64,000 nt of DNA from Halobacillus litoralis (GTDB lineage: Bacteria > Bacillota > Bacilli > Bacillales > Halobacillaceae). Positions 46,093-54,321 of this stretch are shown here, piece by piece. The translations under genes and the position numbers were made by a program. The notes beneath the pieces were generated by a model that was not told where the DNA came from, did not search any database, and saw only the letters and a list, made by a program, of their open reading frames with translations. The DNA lies in assembly GCF_020524025.1 (NCBI RefSeq), contig NZ_JAIVKN010000003.1:434001-498000 (forward strand). Reading direction: 5' to 3'. The stretch's first letter is position 1. The number at the start of each line of letters is the position of its first letter.

Positions 46093-46127
46093 AAAAAAGC
46101 CACTATGATTGAGTTTCATAGCAGCTT
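46093..46127 (-). terminator. Internal terminator between DUF350 and the spermidine-synthase-like gene
   Basis: 12-bp stem AAGCTGCTATGA / TCATAGTGGCTT (two G.T pairs), 7-nt loop, T6 on the minus strand. Would lower distal expression. Confidence 0.8.
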
Positions 46128-46141
46128 TCCGGAGAGGAAGG

Positions 46142-46537
46142 TTACGTAATAGATGCCCCGATTACGAATGCTAATCCAATCGAGACTCCCATCGTTATAA
46201 TTCCTACGGCTGTGTTGTTTTCCTTCAATTTTGTTTCAACTGAAAATTTGCGGGTGAACAACTCGAATAGTAAGTATGCAATCATCTGCAGGACAACGCC
46301 GTATGCTCCCCAGATCAATGTATCCCACACGGTAAAACTGTGGTAAATGGCAAAGGACAAAACAATACAGATTCCTATAATCTTGCCTGCAATCGACATT
46401 GCCACCGCCTGATTGCCCTGCTTTACTTCATCCCAATCTTTATACTGCCTTGTTAACCATTCAAAAATTACCAGACCGATAACAACAATGATAATCGCCA
46501 GCGCAAAATAACCCAAAGTAGCCAAAAATGGTTCCAT
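46142..46537 (-). CDS. DUF350 membrane protein
   Basis: 131 residues with four hydrophobic segments (about 6-27, 46-68, 75-97, 110-130), separated by short charged loops (EWLTRQYKDWDEVKQGNQAVA). This is the DUF350 pattern, a duplicated two-helix unit often found beside PspA. Role unknown. The ATG at 46537 has AGGAGG upstream and overlaps the end of the DUF4247 gene region by 13 nt less than the longer frame; the longer start is rejected. Confidence 0.82.
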   Translation of the reverse strand: MEPFLATLGYFALAIIIVVIGLVIFEWLTRQYKDWDEVKQGNQAVAMSIAGKIIGICIVLSFAIYHSFTVWDTLIWGAYGVVLQMIAYLLFELFTRKFSVETKLKENNTAVGIITMGVSIGLAFVIGASIT

Positions 46538-46550
46538 ATTTATACCTCCT

Positions 46551-47219
46551 TTATTTTCCTGTCCCAGGACCTCCACCTCGATTGGTGGACCCCCTCATTG
46601 AACCTGTTCCTCCAGAGTTATAGTTTCCGTACATGCCATAGCCGCCGTAACAGCTGCCTGTCTGCTGACAAGTCGACCTTCTCCGATTATACCAGTCATT
46701 TGAACCTAACATCCGATTAAGAAGGACAGCTGTAAAGAAACCATTAAAAAATCCCGGGGAGTAATTATTCCTTACAAAATCATCGGAAGCGAGCTCGATC
46801 GTAACCACTCCAGGTTCCTCCTGACTTTCCTGAATGATAATAAAATCATCAGGGTAAATAAGTATCTGCTTCTCTTCCTGACGGGTACTTATCTCTTCCG
46901 GTGCTATAGCTTCTGAAAGAGAATCAGCAACTTCAGGCAGCGTTAATTCTCTAGTCATATAGATACGAGAGATGCCTTGATCAGACCTGATTGTATCGAG
47001 AAGCGGAAAGCTTTCTTGGATTAACTGCTCTATTGTACGTGCATCTGAATTTTCTATAGTTTTTAATATCTCAGAGCGATCTGGTTCAGATGGAAGTTCA
47101 CCATATGTATCTTCGGTATAAGACCCGGACATGCCTCGCGGTTCGTCATTGCCGAATACATTAAATACTAAAAACAAAGCAATAATCCCAACCACTATAA
47201 TTCCTAAGTAATCTTTCAA
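46551..47219 (-). CDS. DUF4247 membrane-anchored protein with Gly-rich tail
   Basis: 222 residues. N-terminal membrane segment (about 4-22, YLGIIVVGIIALFLVFNVF), an extracytoplasmic domain (about 45-150) matching DUF4247, a hydrophobic patch (FFNGFFTAVLLNRML), two Cys (TCQQTGSC) and a low-complexity Gly/Ser/Arg tail (about 180-222). No known function. TTG start with AGGAGG 7 nt upstream. Follows pspA. Confidence 0.78.
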   Translation of the reverse strand: MKDYLGIIVVGIIALFLVFNVFGNDEPRGMSGSYTEDTYGELPSEPDRSEILKTIENSDARTIEQLIQESFPLLDTIRSDQGISRIYMTRELTLPEVADSLSEAIAPEEISTRQEEKQILIYPDDFIIIQESQEEPGVVTIELASDDFVRNNYSPGFFNGFFTAVLLNRMLGSNDWYNRRRSTCQQTGSCYGGYGMYGNYNSGGTGSMRGSTNRGGGPGTGK

Positions 47220-47247
47220 GCCGCATCCTCCTTCCGCATAAAATAGC

Positions 47248-47272
47248 CGTGCCTAACCAGGGGTCAGGCACG
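47248..47272 (-). terminator. Hairpin between pspA and DUF4247
   Basis: Stem GTGCCTGACC / GGTTAGGCAC (one G.T pair), 3-nt loop, short TTTT after a GC-rich gap. Likely an attenuator or mRNA processing/stability element rather than a full stop. Confidence 0.5.
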
Positions 47273-47287
47273 AACATCTCCTATTCT

Positions 47288-47959
47288 TTACTCTTTATTC
47301 ATCTTCTTCTTCAAAGCTGCCAATTCGTCATCGATATCGTCTTTCTTATCCAGTTCCTCAAACTCATCGTCTAAGGAACGGCTTTGTGAAGACATATCTT
47401 CACTCGTTTCCGCCTCTGCCTCGTGCTGCATAACTTTCTCCTCCATACGTTCAAACCCTTGACGGGATTCGTCTCCGCCAATGCTGGACATCGTTCTGTT
47501 CATCTTCGTGCGTGTTTTAGCTGATTCGGCGCGGGCTTTTAAGGAATCTTTTTTCAACTTCATTTCCTGGTATTCTTTTTTCATCTCATCCAGTTTCTGG
47601 CGAAGATTAGCTGCATCTTCCTGCGCACGTTCCCAGGAGGCTTTCAACTGATCAGCCTGATCCTGATGATTCTTCTTATCTTCCAATGCACGCCTTGCCA
47701 GGTCTTCATTTCCTGATTCAATCGCTTTTTCAGCCTGCTGCATCCGCTTATCGACAAGTGCTTGTGCATCATCGTATTTACGCTTTAACATTTTTTCATT
47801 TGCAATTTGTTTAGCAACCGCACTTTCGGCTTCACGAATATCGTTCTCCATATCCCTCATAAATTGGTCGAGCATCTTTACTGGATCTTCCGCTTTATCC
47901 AACATTGAATTTAATTCAGAACCCACGACTGTTTTAACACGTTTAAAAAATTTAAACAT
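47288..47959 (-). CDS. pspA: PspA/IM30 (ESCRT-III-like) membrane-stress protein
   Basis: 223 residues, almost all helical coiled coil. N-terminal amphipathic helix MFKFFKRVKTVVGSELNSML, then EDPVKMLDQFMRDMENDIREAES, the conserved start of PspA/Vipp1 proteins. It assembles on damaged or stressed cytoplasmic membrane. Located between DUF4178 (15 nt upstream) and DUF4247, behind a sigma-W-type promoter; B. subtilis pspA is also sigma-W-controlled but has a different neighbourhood. Confidence 0.92.
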   Translation of the reverse strand: MFKFFKRVKTVVGSELNSMLDKAEDPVKMLDQFMRDMENDIREAESAVAKQIANEKMLKRKYDDAQALVDKRMQQAEKAIESGNEDLARRALEDKKNHQDQADQLKASWERAQEDAANLRQKLDEMKKEYQEMKLKKDSLKARAESAKTRTKMNRTMSSIGGDESRQGFERMEEKVMQHEAEAETSEDMSSQSRSLDDEFEELDKKDDIDDELAALKKKMNKE

Positions 47960-47974
47960 TTTTATGCCTCCTCA

Positions 47975-48487
47975 TTATTTTGAACCTGCAATAATTTTAA
48001 TTTCGTAATTTTCAATGTCATGACCGATACTTACTTCCACTTCTGTACCCCATGATTCCAGACTAAGATAAGTTTCCTCATCCTCAGCAACGTAATCCGC
48101 ATAACTTACGGTACGTCCATTAATATTTGTACTCCTGCCTTCTCCGCTGACACGCGCTTCCCCTTCTTCATCCTTAAAGAAGGACTGCCCCTCATATTCC
48201 AGTGTCTTAGGAAAAGGCCTGCTTACAGGGAGTTTCACTGTCTGATAAACACCTAATTCAAGTTCATCATCCATTTCAGCTGCCAGCCACTTGGTTGTGC
48301 TTCCTTCAAGGAGCTGATAAGAATACCATTCATAAGAACCATCCCGATAGGTGATCTTACCTACAACCTCATAATCAACAAGGTCGTATGTGACTATGTC
48401 GCCCACCTGGATATTCAGTGGTGTACGTTCTTTCACTTCCGGTGTCTGCTTTTCACTTTTAGAAAACAATCTTGAAAAGAACCCCAA
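47975..48487 (-). CDS. DUF4178 protein
   Basis: 170 residues, beta-rich, soluble. LNIQVGDIVTYDLVDYEVVGKITYRDGSYEWYSYQLLEG is the DUF4178 core. Function unknown; the domain recurs next to PspA and DUF350. TTG start with GAGGTG about 5 nt upstream, first gene of the cluster, about 45 nt after the promoter. Confidence 0.8.
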   Translation of the reverse strand: MGFFSRLFSKSEKQTPEVKERTPLNIQVGDIVTYDLVDYEVVGKITYRDGSYEWYSYQLLEGSTTKWLAAEMDDELELGVYQTVKLPVSRPFPKTLEYEGQSFFKDEEGEARVSGEGRSTNINGRTVSYADYVAEDEETYLSLESWGTEVEVSIGHDIENYEIKIIAGSK

Positions 48488-48529
48488 ATCCTCACCTCTC
48501 CTTCACTTTTGCCCCTGTGTACCTGTATG

Positions 48530-48556
48530 TACGGTTACTTCATCTCTTTGGTTTCA
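48530..48556 (-). promoter_or_regulatory. Sigma-W-type ECF promoter of the PspA cluster
   Basis: Minus strand TGAAAC (48556-48551), 17-nt spacer, CGTA (48533-48530). Third such promoter in the window. Confidence 0.78.
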
Positions 48557-48642
48557 TTTTTATTGAAATAAGTAAAAATACCTTTATCTATTCTCCTATA
48601 GATTCCTACTCTCTTGCAAGCCGGCCAAGAACAATCAGGAAT

Positions 48643-49401
48643 CTACCTGTGCCTGTGAATCACGTCCAAACCTCCTGTAACCTCATAAATGGTTCCTGTA
48701 ATCATGTCAGAGTCTTCCCCACACAAAAATTTAATGGTTCTTGCTATGTCTTCTCCCGTACCAGGACGCCCAATCGGAGTTTGATCATCTTTATTTCCGC
48801 GGCTTTCGTTAATAGAGGCCTCCTTCCAGTCTCCAACAATATTCCCGGGACAAATCATATTGGATGTAATTCCGTGTTCAGCCTCTTCATAAGCAATGGT
48901 CTTGGTTAACGATACAAGACCTACTTTAGCTGCCGCGAAAGCTGAGCGGTAAATCCATCCTGAAGCTGAATGCGCCCCCTGAAATCCATAATTTACAATC
49001 CGTCCGAATTTTTGCTCTCTCATATATGGAACAGTAAGTTTCATCAAATGAAAAACAGCGTCTAAATTCCCTCGAATCATCGCATTCCATTCGTCCGTTG
49101 AATAATCCATTAATTTCTTTCTTTCAAAAATATATGGACCCGCGTTATTAATTAAAAAATCCACTCGTCCATATTTCTCTACCGCCTTTTTGACGAGCAG
49201 TTCCAGGTCCTCCTGGATCTTAACATCTGCCTTCACTAATTGAATCCGGTGATGTTCATTTGGAAACGCATCAAGTAAAGTCAATGCCTTCTGCCTGTCA
49301 TTTAAGTACGTGACTGTAACTGAATGGCCTTCATTCAGCATATGTTCGGTAACTTTTCTCCCCAAGCCTTTTGTACCTGCTGTAATAATAGCGTGGCGCA
49401 T
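48643..49401 (-). CDS. ytkK: Atypical short-chain dehydrogenase YtkK
   Basis: 252 residues, Rossmann SDR. Cofactor motif TAGTKGLG (a TGxxxGxG variant), DFLINNAGPY, and the C-terminal TGTIYEVTGGLDVIHRH. The catalytic YxxxK is instead FAAAK (in WIYRSAFAAAKVGLVSLTK), so Tyr is replaced by Phe; activity as a normal SDR is doubtful unless the nearby Tyr substitutes. Resembles B. subtilis YtkK in sequence and rough position. ATG with GGGAGG upstream. A TAGATTCCT / AGGAATCTA inverted repeat overlaps its stop. Confidence 0.8.
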   Translation of the reverse strand: MRHAIITAGTKGLGRKVTEHMLNEGHSVTVTYLNDRQKALTLLDAFPNEHHRIQLVKADVKIQEDLELLVKKAVEKYGRVDFLINNAGPYIFERKKLMDYSTDEWNAMIRGNLDAVFHLMKLTVPYMREQKFGRIVNYGFQGAHSASGWIYRSAFAAAKVGLVSLTKTIAYEEAEHGITSNMICPGNIVGDWKEASINESRGNKDDQTPIGRPGTGEDIARTIKFLCGEDSDMITGTIYEVTGGLDVIHRHR

Positions 49402-49498
49402 AGATCTCCCTCCTTCTATGTAAATAAAGCCTGAAGCTCTGTTTACTAAACCCTATCCTTTCTGTACAATAGTTTCGTCATGAAAGGACGTGTTACAT

Positions 49499-50821
49499 AT
49501 GAAAGCAGCCATTACCAGGAAGCCTCTTTTAGAAACTTACGGTCTAGAAGCTGTACCGAATAACCAAAAAAATACACCCTGGTACCGTTTTGCCTTTATA
49601 CAAATTGCGATTGCCGCTAATGCTGGAAACTTCCTCATTCCGGCATTAGCTGTCCTTGAAGGAGGTTTATCCTTTTGGAGCGCTGTTATATCTACGACTA
49701 TAGGTGCTTTTCTAGGATTCCTGCTTGTTTCTTATCTATCCCTGCCTGGAGCACGTCTTGGAATTCCTGCTCAATATGCGATTCGAACCATGCTCGGCGT
49801 TCGAGGAACCAGGTTTTTATCGTCTCCCATCCGCAGCATTACCTCTCTCTATTGGTTTAGCGTGCAGACCATTGGCGGTACGCTCGTCATTCAAGAGCTT
49901 TTTAAGCGAGCGAGCGGAATTATTCTTCCGTTCTGGGTGTACTCCATTCCTCTTTCAATCCTAATGGTATTTTTAGCCATTATCGGTTTTGATGCAGTTA
50001 AGAAAGCCACCAGTTATTTTTTACCTCTGCTTTTGTTTGGCGAAATCACAATTCTCTATGTTTACTTTACTACAAACACAGAAAGTGATACATCCATCTT
50101 GCTTCAAACAAACACATGGAATGAATCGCTGCCCACTATGTTTTTCTTTGCCAGCCTGGCTTTTGTTCAATATGTATCTGGAGTAAGTGCTTCTGCCGAT
50201 ATGACACGCTATGCGAAAACCCCCGCTCACGGATTCTGGGGATTATTAGTCGGAAACAACATTGGTTTTTTAATTACTGCGATTATCGGCTGTGCGTCAG
50301 CTGCTTTATATGGAAGTCTCAATCCTTACGTCTCTTCCTCCAGTCTAACAGATTCCCCCATTATTATTAGCATTATTACGATAACGGCGGTCATATCCAT
50401 GATCAGTATTAATGTTAGTAATGCGTATACAGGAGGATTCAGTTTACTTAACACATTCACAAAGCTTTCACGTGTGCAGAGCGCTGTGTTATTCGGGTTC
50501 ATTGGAGTTGTTCTCAGCGGTTTCCCTTCACTAGTCCATGAAGCAGAGTCCTTTATCTCCTTACTCGGCGGTTTAATCATTCCTATATCAGCCGTTATTA
50601 CCAGCGATTTTCTCATTATTAAAAAGCAGCACTTGAACGAAAAGGACTTATCGCTGCTCACAAGTTCAGGCTCATTAAATAAATATGCCATGTACACAAT
50701 TTTACTCGGAAGTCTTTTCTACTTCCTCCTGCCAGAACAATGGTCCCCTGGATTTTTGACCTTTCTTTTGATTAGTTTCATCTACCCATCCATTATTATG
50801 AAAAACAGGAACTGGCAATAA
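49499..50821 (+). CDS. NCS1-family nucleobase (cytosine/purine) permease
   Basis: 440 residues with about 12 membrane segments. WYRFAFIQIAIAANAGNFLIPALAV and the later FVQYVSGVSASADMTRYA, NVSNAYTGGFSLL fit the NCS1 purine-cytosine transporter family (proton or sodium symport). Substrate is not readable from sequence. The GTG at 49490 abuts the ribosome site; the ATG at 49499 is about 10 nt from AAAGGA. Divergent from ytkK with a 97-nt intergenic. Confidence 0.85.
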   Translation: MKAAITRKPLLETYGLEAVPNNQKNTPWYRFAFIQIAIAANAGNFLIPALAVLEGGLSFWSAVISTTIGAFLGFLLVSYLSLPGARLGIPAQYAIRTMLGVRGTRFLSSPIRSITSLYWFSVQTIGGTLVIQELFKRASGIILPFWVYSIPLSILMVFLAIIGFDAVKKATSYFLPLLLFGEITILYVYFTTNTESDTSILLQTNTWNESLPTMFFFASLAFVQYVSGVSASADMTRYAKTPAHGFWGLLVGNNIGFLITAIIGCASAALYGSLNPYVSSSSLTDSPIIISIITITAVISMISINVSNAYTGGFSLLNTFTKLSRVQSAVLFGFIGVVLSGFPSLVHEAESFISLLGGLIIPISAVITSDFLIIKKQHLNEKDLSLLTSSGSLNKYAMYTILLGSLFYFLLPEQWSPGFLTFLLISFIYPSIIMKNRNWQ

Positions 50822-50823
50822 TA

Positions 50824-50852
50824 AAGCCCCAACAGGTCAACTGTTGGGGTTT
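50824..50852. terminator. Bidirectional terminator, NCS1 permease / small ORF
   Basis: 9-bp stem CCCCAACAG / CTGTTGGGG extended by A-T pairs, 5-nt loop, T-rich tail. Confidence 0.85.
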
Positions 50853-50855
50853 GTT

Positions 50856-50969
50856 TTATTTTCTTTTGTCTTTTGGCTGACGCCCTGATTGATAGCTCTC
50901 ATTTAAGGCACTCATCATCTGCTGCTGGAGTTTATTTTCTTTTTCAAGCGGGTTTGTCGGCTTCTTCAT
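50856..50969 (-). CDS. 37-residue hypothetical small protein
   Basis: Short frame MKKPTNPLEKENKLQQQM continuing to ...RQPKDKRK, stop TAA at 50856. Strong GAGAGGTGATGAT ribosome site before the ATG and a terminator right after support a real gene. Highly charged (many Lys, Glu, Gln), no membrane segment, predicted helical. No family recognised. Convergent with the NCS1 permease, divergent from the universal stress gene. Confidence 0.6.
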   Translation of the reverse strand: MKKPTNPLEKENKLQQQMMSALNESYQSGRQPKDKRK

Positions 50970-51084
50970 ATCATCACCTCTCTTTTAATGTTCACAAAAT
51001 TCTTATATTTATGCATGAAACATGGTCTATGAGACTTTTGAAGGTGATATAATAAAGATAACCAATAGGAGGGAGGCATGAAGC

Positions 51085-51546
51085 ATGACTTTTGAGTATA
51101 AGGATATTGTCGTTGCCGTTGACGGATCAGTTACCGCCGAGGTTGCTTTTAATAAAGCAATTGATATCGCAAATAGGAATGATGCAAAGCTGATCCTCGC
51201 CCACGTCGTAGACACGAGAGCTTTTGCTACTGTAGAGGCCTACGACCGTTCACTCGCTGTACGTGCTGAACAATATGCTACAGAGCTGTTAAATGACTAT
51301 CAGCAGAAAGCTAAAGAAGCAGGCATTTCAAACGTGGTGGTGGATATTGAATACGGTTCTCCAAAAGTAAAAATTGCTAAAGATGTGGCTCCAAAGCACA
51401 AAGCCGATTTAATCATATGCGGGGCTACCGGCCTGAATGCAATGGAACGTTTTTTCATTGGCAGTGTTTCTGAACACATCACCAGATATGCCTCCTGCGA
51501 TGTACTCGTTGTCCGGGCTGATCAAGAAGATTCAAATAAAAAGTAA
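51085..51546 (+). CDS. Universal stress protein (UspA family)
   Basis: 153 residues. N-terminal DIVVAVDGSVTAEVAFNKAI, ILAHVVDT, and the ATP-binding ending GATGLNAMERFFIGSVSEHITRYASCDVLVVR (G-x2-G-x9-G-S pattern), so the nucleotide-binding class. Helps survival under stress; target unknown. GGAGGGAGG site 10 nt upstream. A TATAAT -10 is at about 51047 without a good -35. Confidence 0.92.
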   Translation: MTFEYKDIVVAVDGSVTAEVAFNKAIDIANRNDAKLILAHVVDTRAFATVEAYDRSLAVRAEQYATELLNDYQQKAKEAGISNVVVDIEYGSPKVKIAKDVAPKHKADLIICGATGLNAMERFFIGSVSEHITRYASCDVLVVRADQEDSNKK

Positions 51547-51578
51547 GGGAGCCTTTACAAAAGGCCCCCTTACTTTTT
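51538..51578. terminator. Bidirectional terminator, universal stress gene / moaB
   Basis: 12-bp stem AAAAAGTAAGGG / CCCTTACTTTTT plus inner GCCTT / AAGGC; overlaps both stop codons. Confidence 0.88.
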
Positions 51579-52076
51579 TAGTTCATTGACTACGTGTATT
51601 AATTCCGGAAGGATCAACCGGTCCATAGCAAGTTTTACAGCACCCGTAGACCCCGGTGTCGAAAAAACAGCCGTCTTCCCACTGACCCCGGCAGCCGCTC
51701 TGGATAGGATAGCTGCTGAGCCAATATCTTCAGAATAGCTTAACATTCGAAAGATCTCCCCAAATCCAGGAATTTCTTTATCGAATATAGATTGCACAGC
51801 TTCTATCGTTACATCTCTTTCAGCTATCCCTGTGCCCCCATTTAAAAGGATTGTATCAATAGCGGGATCCTCTATTCCTTCTTTCAACGCCTCGAGAATA
51901 CCCTCTGCTTCATCCGGAACGATACGGTAAGCGACCATCTGATGGCCAGATTCCGATAATTTATCGATCATAAGTCGTCCACTTTTGTCTGTATCCTTTG
52001 TTCTTGTATCACTAACTGTCATAACAAAGCAGCGAACCGCTTGATCTCCTGCTGCTTTATGTCTTTCTACAGACAC
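51570..52076 (-). CDS. moaB: Molybdenum cofactor protein MoaB
   Basis: 168 residues of the MogA/MoaB fold: adenylyl transfer to molybdopterin. Motifs: TVSDTRTKDTDKSG, LLNGGTGIAERDVTIEAV and SGKTAVFSTPGSTGAVKLAM. GTG start overlapping the upstream stop as TAGTG, so coupled to the EcsC gene. Order moaB near ackA recalls B. subtilis. No other Mo-cofactor gene is in the window. Confidence 0.93.
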   Translation of the reverse strand: MSVERHKAAGDQAVRCFVMTVSDTRTKDTDKSGRLMIDKLSESGHQMVAYRIVPDEAEGILEALKEGIEDPAIDTILLNGGTGIAERDVTIEAVQSIFDKEIPGFGEIFRMLSYSEDIGSAAILSRAAAGVSGKTAVFSTPGSTGAVKLAMDRLILPELIHVVNELKK

Positions 52077-52906
52077 TACATCCCCTCCTCCTGATTCATT
52101 AAATAACGGTATTGATAGAACTTCATCGCAAACTCTGTCACCTGCTTAGTTAAGTGATAGTTGGAGTAAGCACCGATAGCAATACTAATAAAAGGCAGGC
52201 CCTGTACGAGCTTCTTCCGAAACATCATGATAAATAAAGATTTAAAACACTGCTTCATCGGCTGCTCCAACCATCCTTCATCTGTCAGTTGATCATCGCC
52301 TGCAAAAATATAATTATGTTCTTTTCCTTTTACTTCCTGAATCAAGTCATTCCAGGCATCTGCTTTCAAACGTTTAGGCAGAGTAGCGGCATGGAATACT
52401 TTTAGCGAAATCATCATTTCATAAGGGTGGTTCATTTCATGACCAAATGTAAGCCCGATAAGCTGAATCGCCCGGATATTCATCACCATCATCAATGGAT
52501 AATCTACACCCAGCAGCAGCCATCCGCCTGCTCCAGTCAATCCTCCTTGAGCAAAAGAATATAGCCGGCCTCTCGCCATTTGCTGCTCAGCTATGTAAGT
52601 CAATTGCTCGACCGACAATTCCTTTTCCATATCCTCTATACGCTCAATCTGACTTGAGAAAACCCGGCCAATGGTCAATATTCTCTCTCTGGCTTCATAT
52701 TGGTAAGAAGTTCCCTGAAGAAAAGCATGAGTATGAAAAAACCAGGTATCCAGCTTTGAGAAAAAAGCTTTTTTTACTCCTGGGTCCATATTTAAAAAGC
52801 TTTGTTGAATCCAGTGATCATAAATATTTTCAAAATCATTAGGCTGGTACTGTTGGTATTGCTGAAGCCATGTTTCCAGTTCTGTACGTATGCGTTTGTG
52901 TGACAA
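52076..52906 (-). CDS. EcsC family protein
   Basis: 276 residues; FAQGGLTGAGGWLLLGVDYPLMMVMNIRAIQLIGLTFGHE is the EcsC core, with two weakly hydrophobic helices. EcsC of B. subtilis is encoded with an ABC exporter; stand-alone copies have no established role. A TTG start at 52906 sits 7 nt after GGGAGG and is preferred to the GTG that begins the longer frame within the site. Confidence 0.8.
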   Translation of the reverse strand: MSHKRIRTELETWLQQYQQYQPNDFENIYDHWIQQSFLNMDPGVKKAFFSKLDTWFFHTHAFLQGTSYQYEARERILTIGRVFSSQIERIEDMEKELSVEQLTYIAEQQMARGRLYSFAQGGLTGAGGWLLLGVDYPLMMVMNIRAIQLIGLTFGHEMNHPYEMMISLKVFHAATLPKRLKADAWNDLIQEVKGKEHNYIFAGDDQLTDEGWLEQPMKQCFKSLFIMMFRKKLVQGLPFISIAIGAYSNYHLTKQVTEFAMKFYQYRYLMNQEEGM

Positions 52907-52956
52907 AGTACTCCCTCCCGACTTCACTTCTTACCATATATTGTAGCCTTAACCAT

Positions 52957-53006
52957 AAAAAAAAAGCAATGGCCCGCACTTTTATTCGTAAGGCGGGCCT
53001 TGCTTA
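52957..53006 (-). terminator. Terminator of ackA
   Basis: AAGCAAxGGCCCGC arm (52964-52978) pairs with GCGGGCCTTGCTT (52993-53005), T9 on the minus strand. Confidence 0.88.
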
Positions 53007-53008
53007 TT

Positions 53009-54199
53009 TTATAGTCCTTTTTCAACTGTGTCTCTGGCAATCATAACTTCTTCATTTGTCGGGATAACCATGACTTTCACAGGGGAATGCGGGTAATTAA
53101 CAAAGGCTTCTTTTCCGCGTACTTTGTTAAGGGATGGGTCCCAGTATACACCCATAAATTCCAGACCTTTCAACACACGTTCACGCATCGTAACACTGTT
53201 TTCACCTACACCAGCGGTAAAGATGATTCCGTCAATTCCATGCATACGTGCAGCGTAAGATCCGATATATTTGTGAATACGTGCAGAGAACACCTCTAAA
53301 GCCAGTTCAGCACGTTCGTCACCTTCATTTGCCTGTTTTTCAATATCTCTTAAATCACTTGAAAAACCGGAAAGAGCAAGCATGCCACTTTCTTTATTCA
53401 ACACGTCCATTACCTCATTGGCCGTTTTGCCTGTTTTCTCCATAATAAATGGAATCAAGGCAGGGTCAATATTACCAGAACGCGTCCCCATCGTAACACC
53501 AGCTAGAGGCGTAAAGCCCATGGAAGTGTCGATAGATTTTCCACCTTCAATGGCAGCAATACTTGCGCCATTCCCAAGGTGACAGGAAAGCAGGCGCAGT
53601 TCTTCTAATGGACGCCCTAACATTTCTGCTGCACGCTCGGACACGTACTTATGAGATGTACCATGGAAGCCGTACTTACGGATTCCATAATCTTCGTAAT
53701 ACTCATAAGGCAGGCTGTATAAATAAGACTGCTCCGGCATGGACTGGTGGAATGCCGTATCGAATACAGCCACGTGAGGTACATTAGGCAGCACTTCACG
53801 GAAGGCATTGATCCCTGTTAAATTGGCAGGGTTATGCAGCGGTGCAAGATCCGATACTTCCTCAATTTCCTTGATAACTTCATCAGTGACTAATACGGAA
53901 TCGCTGAAGCGCTCCCCGCCATGCACAACGCGGTGACCTACGCCATTGATTTCATCAAGAGAATCGATAATTCCATTAGCGGTTAATTTATGAAGCAGCA
54001 TTTTGACTGCTTCCCCGTGATCAGGAATGTCTGTAACTGTTGTATCTTTTTCATCATTCACTTCAATTGTAAATACAGCGTCATCCAGGCCGATACGTTC
54101 AACCAACCCTTTTGTAATCACTGTTTCTTCAGGCATTTCAATCAATTGGAATTTCAGTGATGAACTACCTGCGTTTATAGCAAGAATTTTATTACTCAA
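53009..54199 (-). CDS. ackA: Acetate kinase
   Basis: Acetyl phosphate plus ADP to acetate plus ATP: overflow metabolism. 396 residues. [43 protein letters not shown] and TRSGNIDP are complete, and TAGVGENS lies near the end. The promoter has a near-perfect cre upstream, placed for CcpA activation as in B. subtilis. No pta gene in the window. Confidence 0.98.
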   Translation of the reverse strand: MSNKILAINAGSSSLKFQLIEMPEETVITKGLVERIGLDDAVFTIEVNDEKDTTVTDIPDHGEAVKMLLHKLTANGIIDSLDEINGVGHRVVHGGERFSDSVLVTDEVIKEIEEVSDLAPLHNPANLTGINAFREVLPNVPHVAVFDTAFHQSMPEQSYLYSLPYEYYEDYGIRKYGFHGTSHKYVSERAAEMLGRPLEELRLLSCHLGNGASIAAIEGGKSIDTSMGFTPLAGVTMGTRSGNIDPALIPFIMEKTGKTANEVMDVLNKESGMLALSGFSSDLRDIEKQANEGDERAELALEVFSARIHKYIGSYAARMHGIDGIIFTAGVGENSVTMRERVLKGLEFMGVYWDPSLNKVRGKEAFVNYPHSPVKVMVIPTNEEVMIARDTVEKGL

Positions 54200-54246
54200 C
54201 GATGCTCATCCCCTTAAGTTTAGGTTCATAGTTTTCTACCACTACC

Positions 54247-54302
54247 ATTTAATCACCCGCTACAAGGGATTTCAAGGTAGATCACCAATGATAACGTTTA
54301 CT
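54247..54302 (-). promoter_or_regulatory. ackA promoter with activating cre
   Basis: Minus strand TTGAAA (54275-54270), 17-nt spacer, TTAAAT (54252-54247). AGTAAACGTTATCA (54302-54289) matches 13 of 14 cre positions and is centred near -55 from the likely start, the activating position known for B. subtilis ackA. Confidence 0.78.
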
Positions 54303-54321
54303 TGTTATATTCGATATTTTC

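Noticed and set aside
51014-51045. TGAAAC before the universal stress gene as a sigma-W promoter
   Set aside because: No CGTA at the right distance; a TATAAT further down is the more likely -10.
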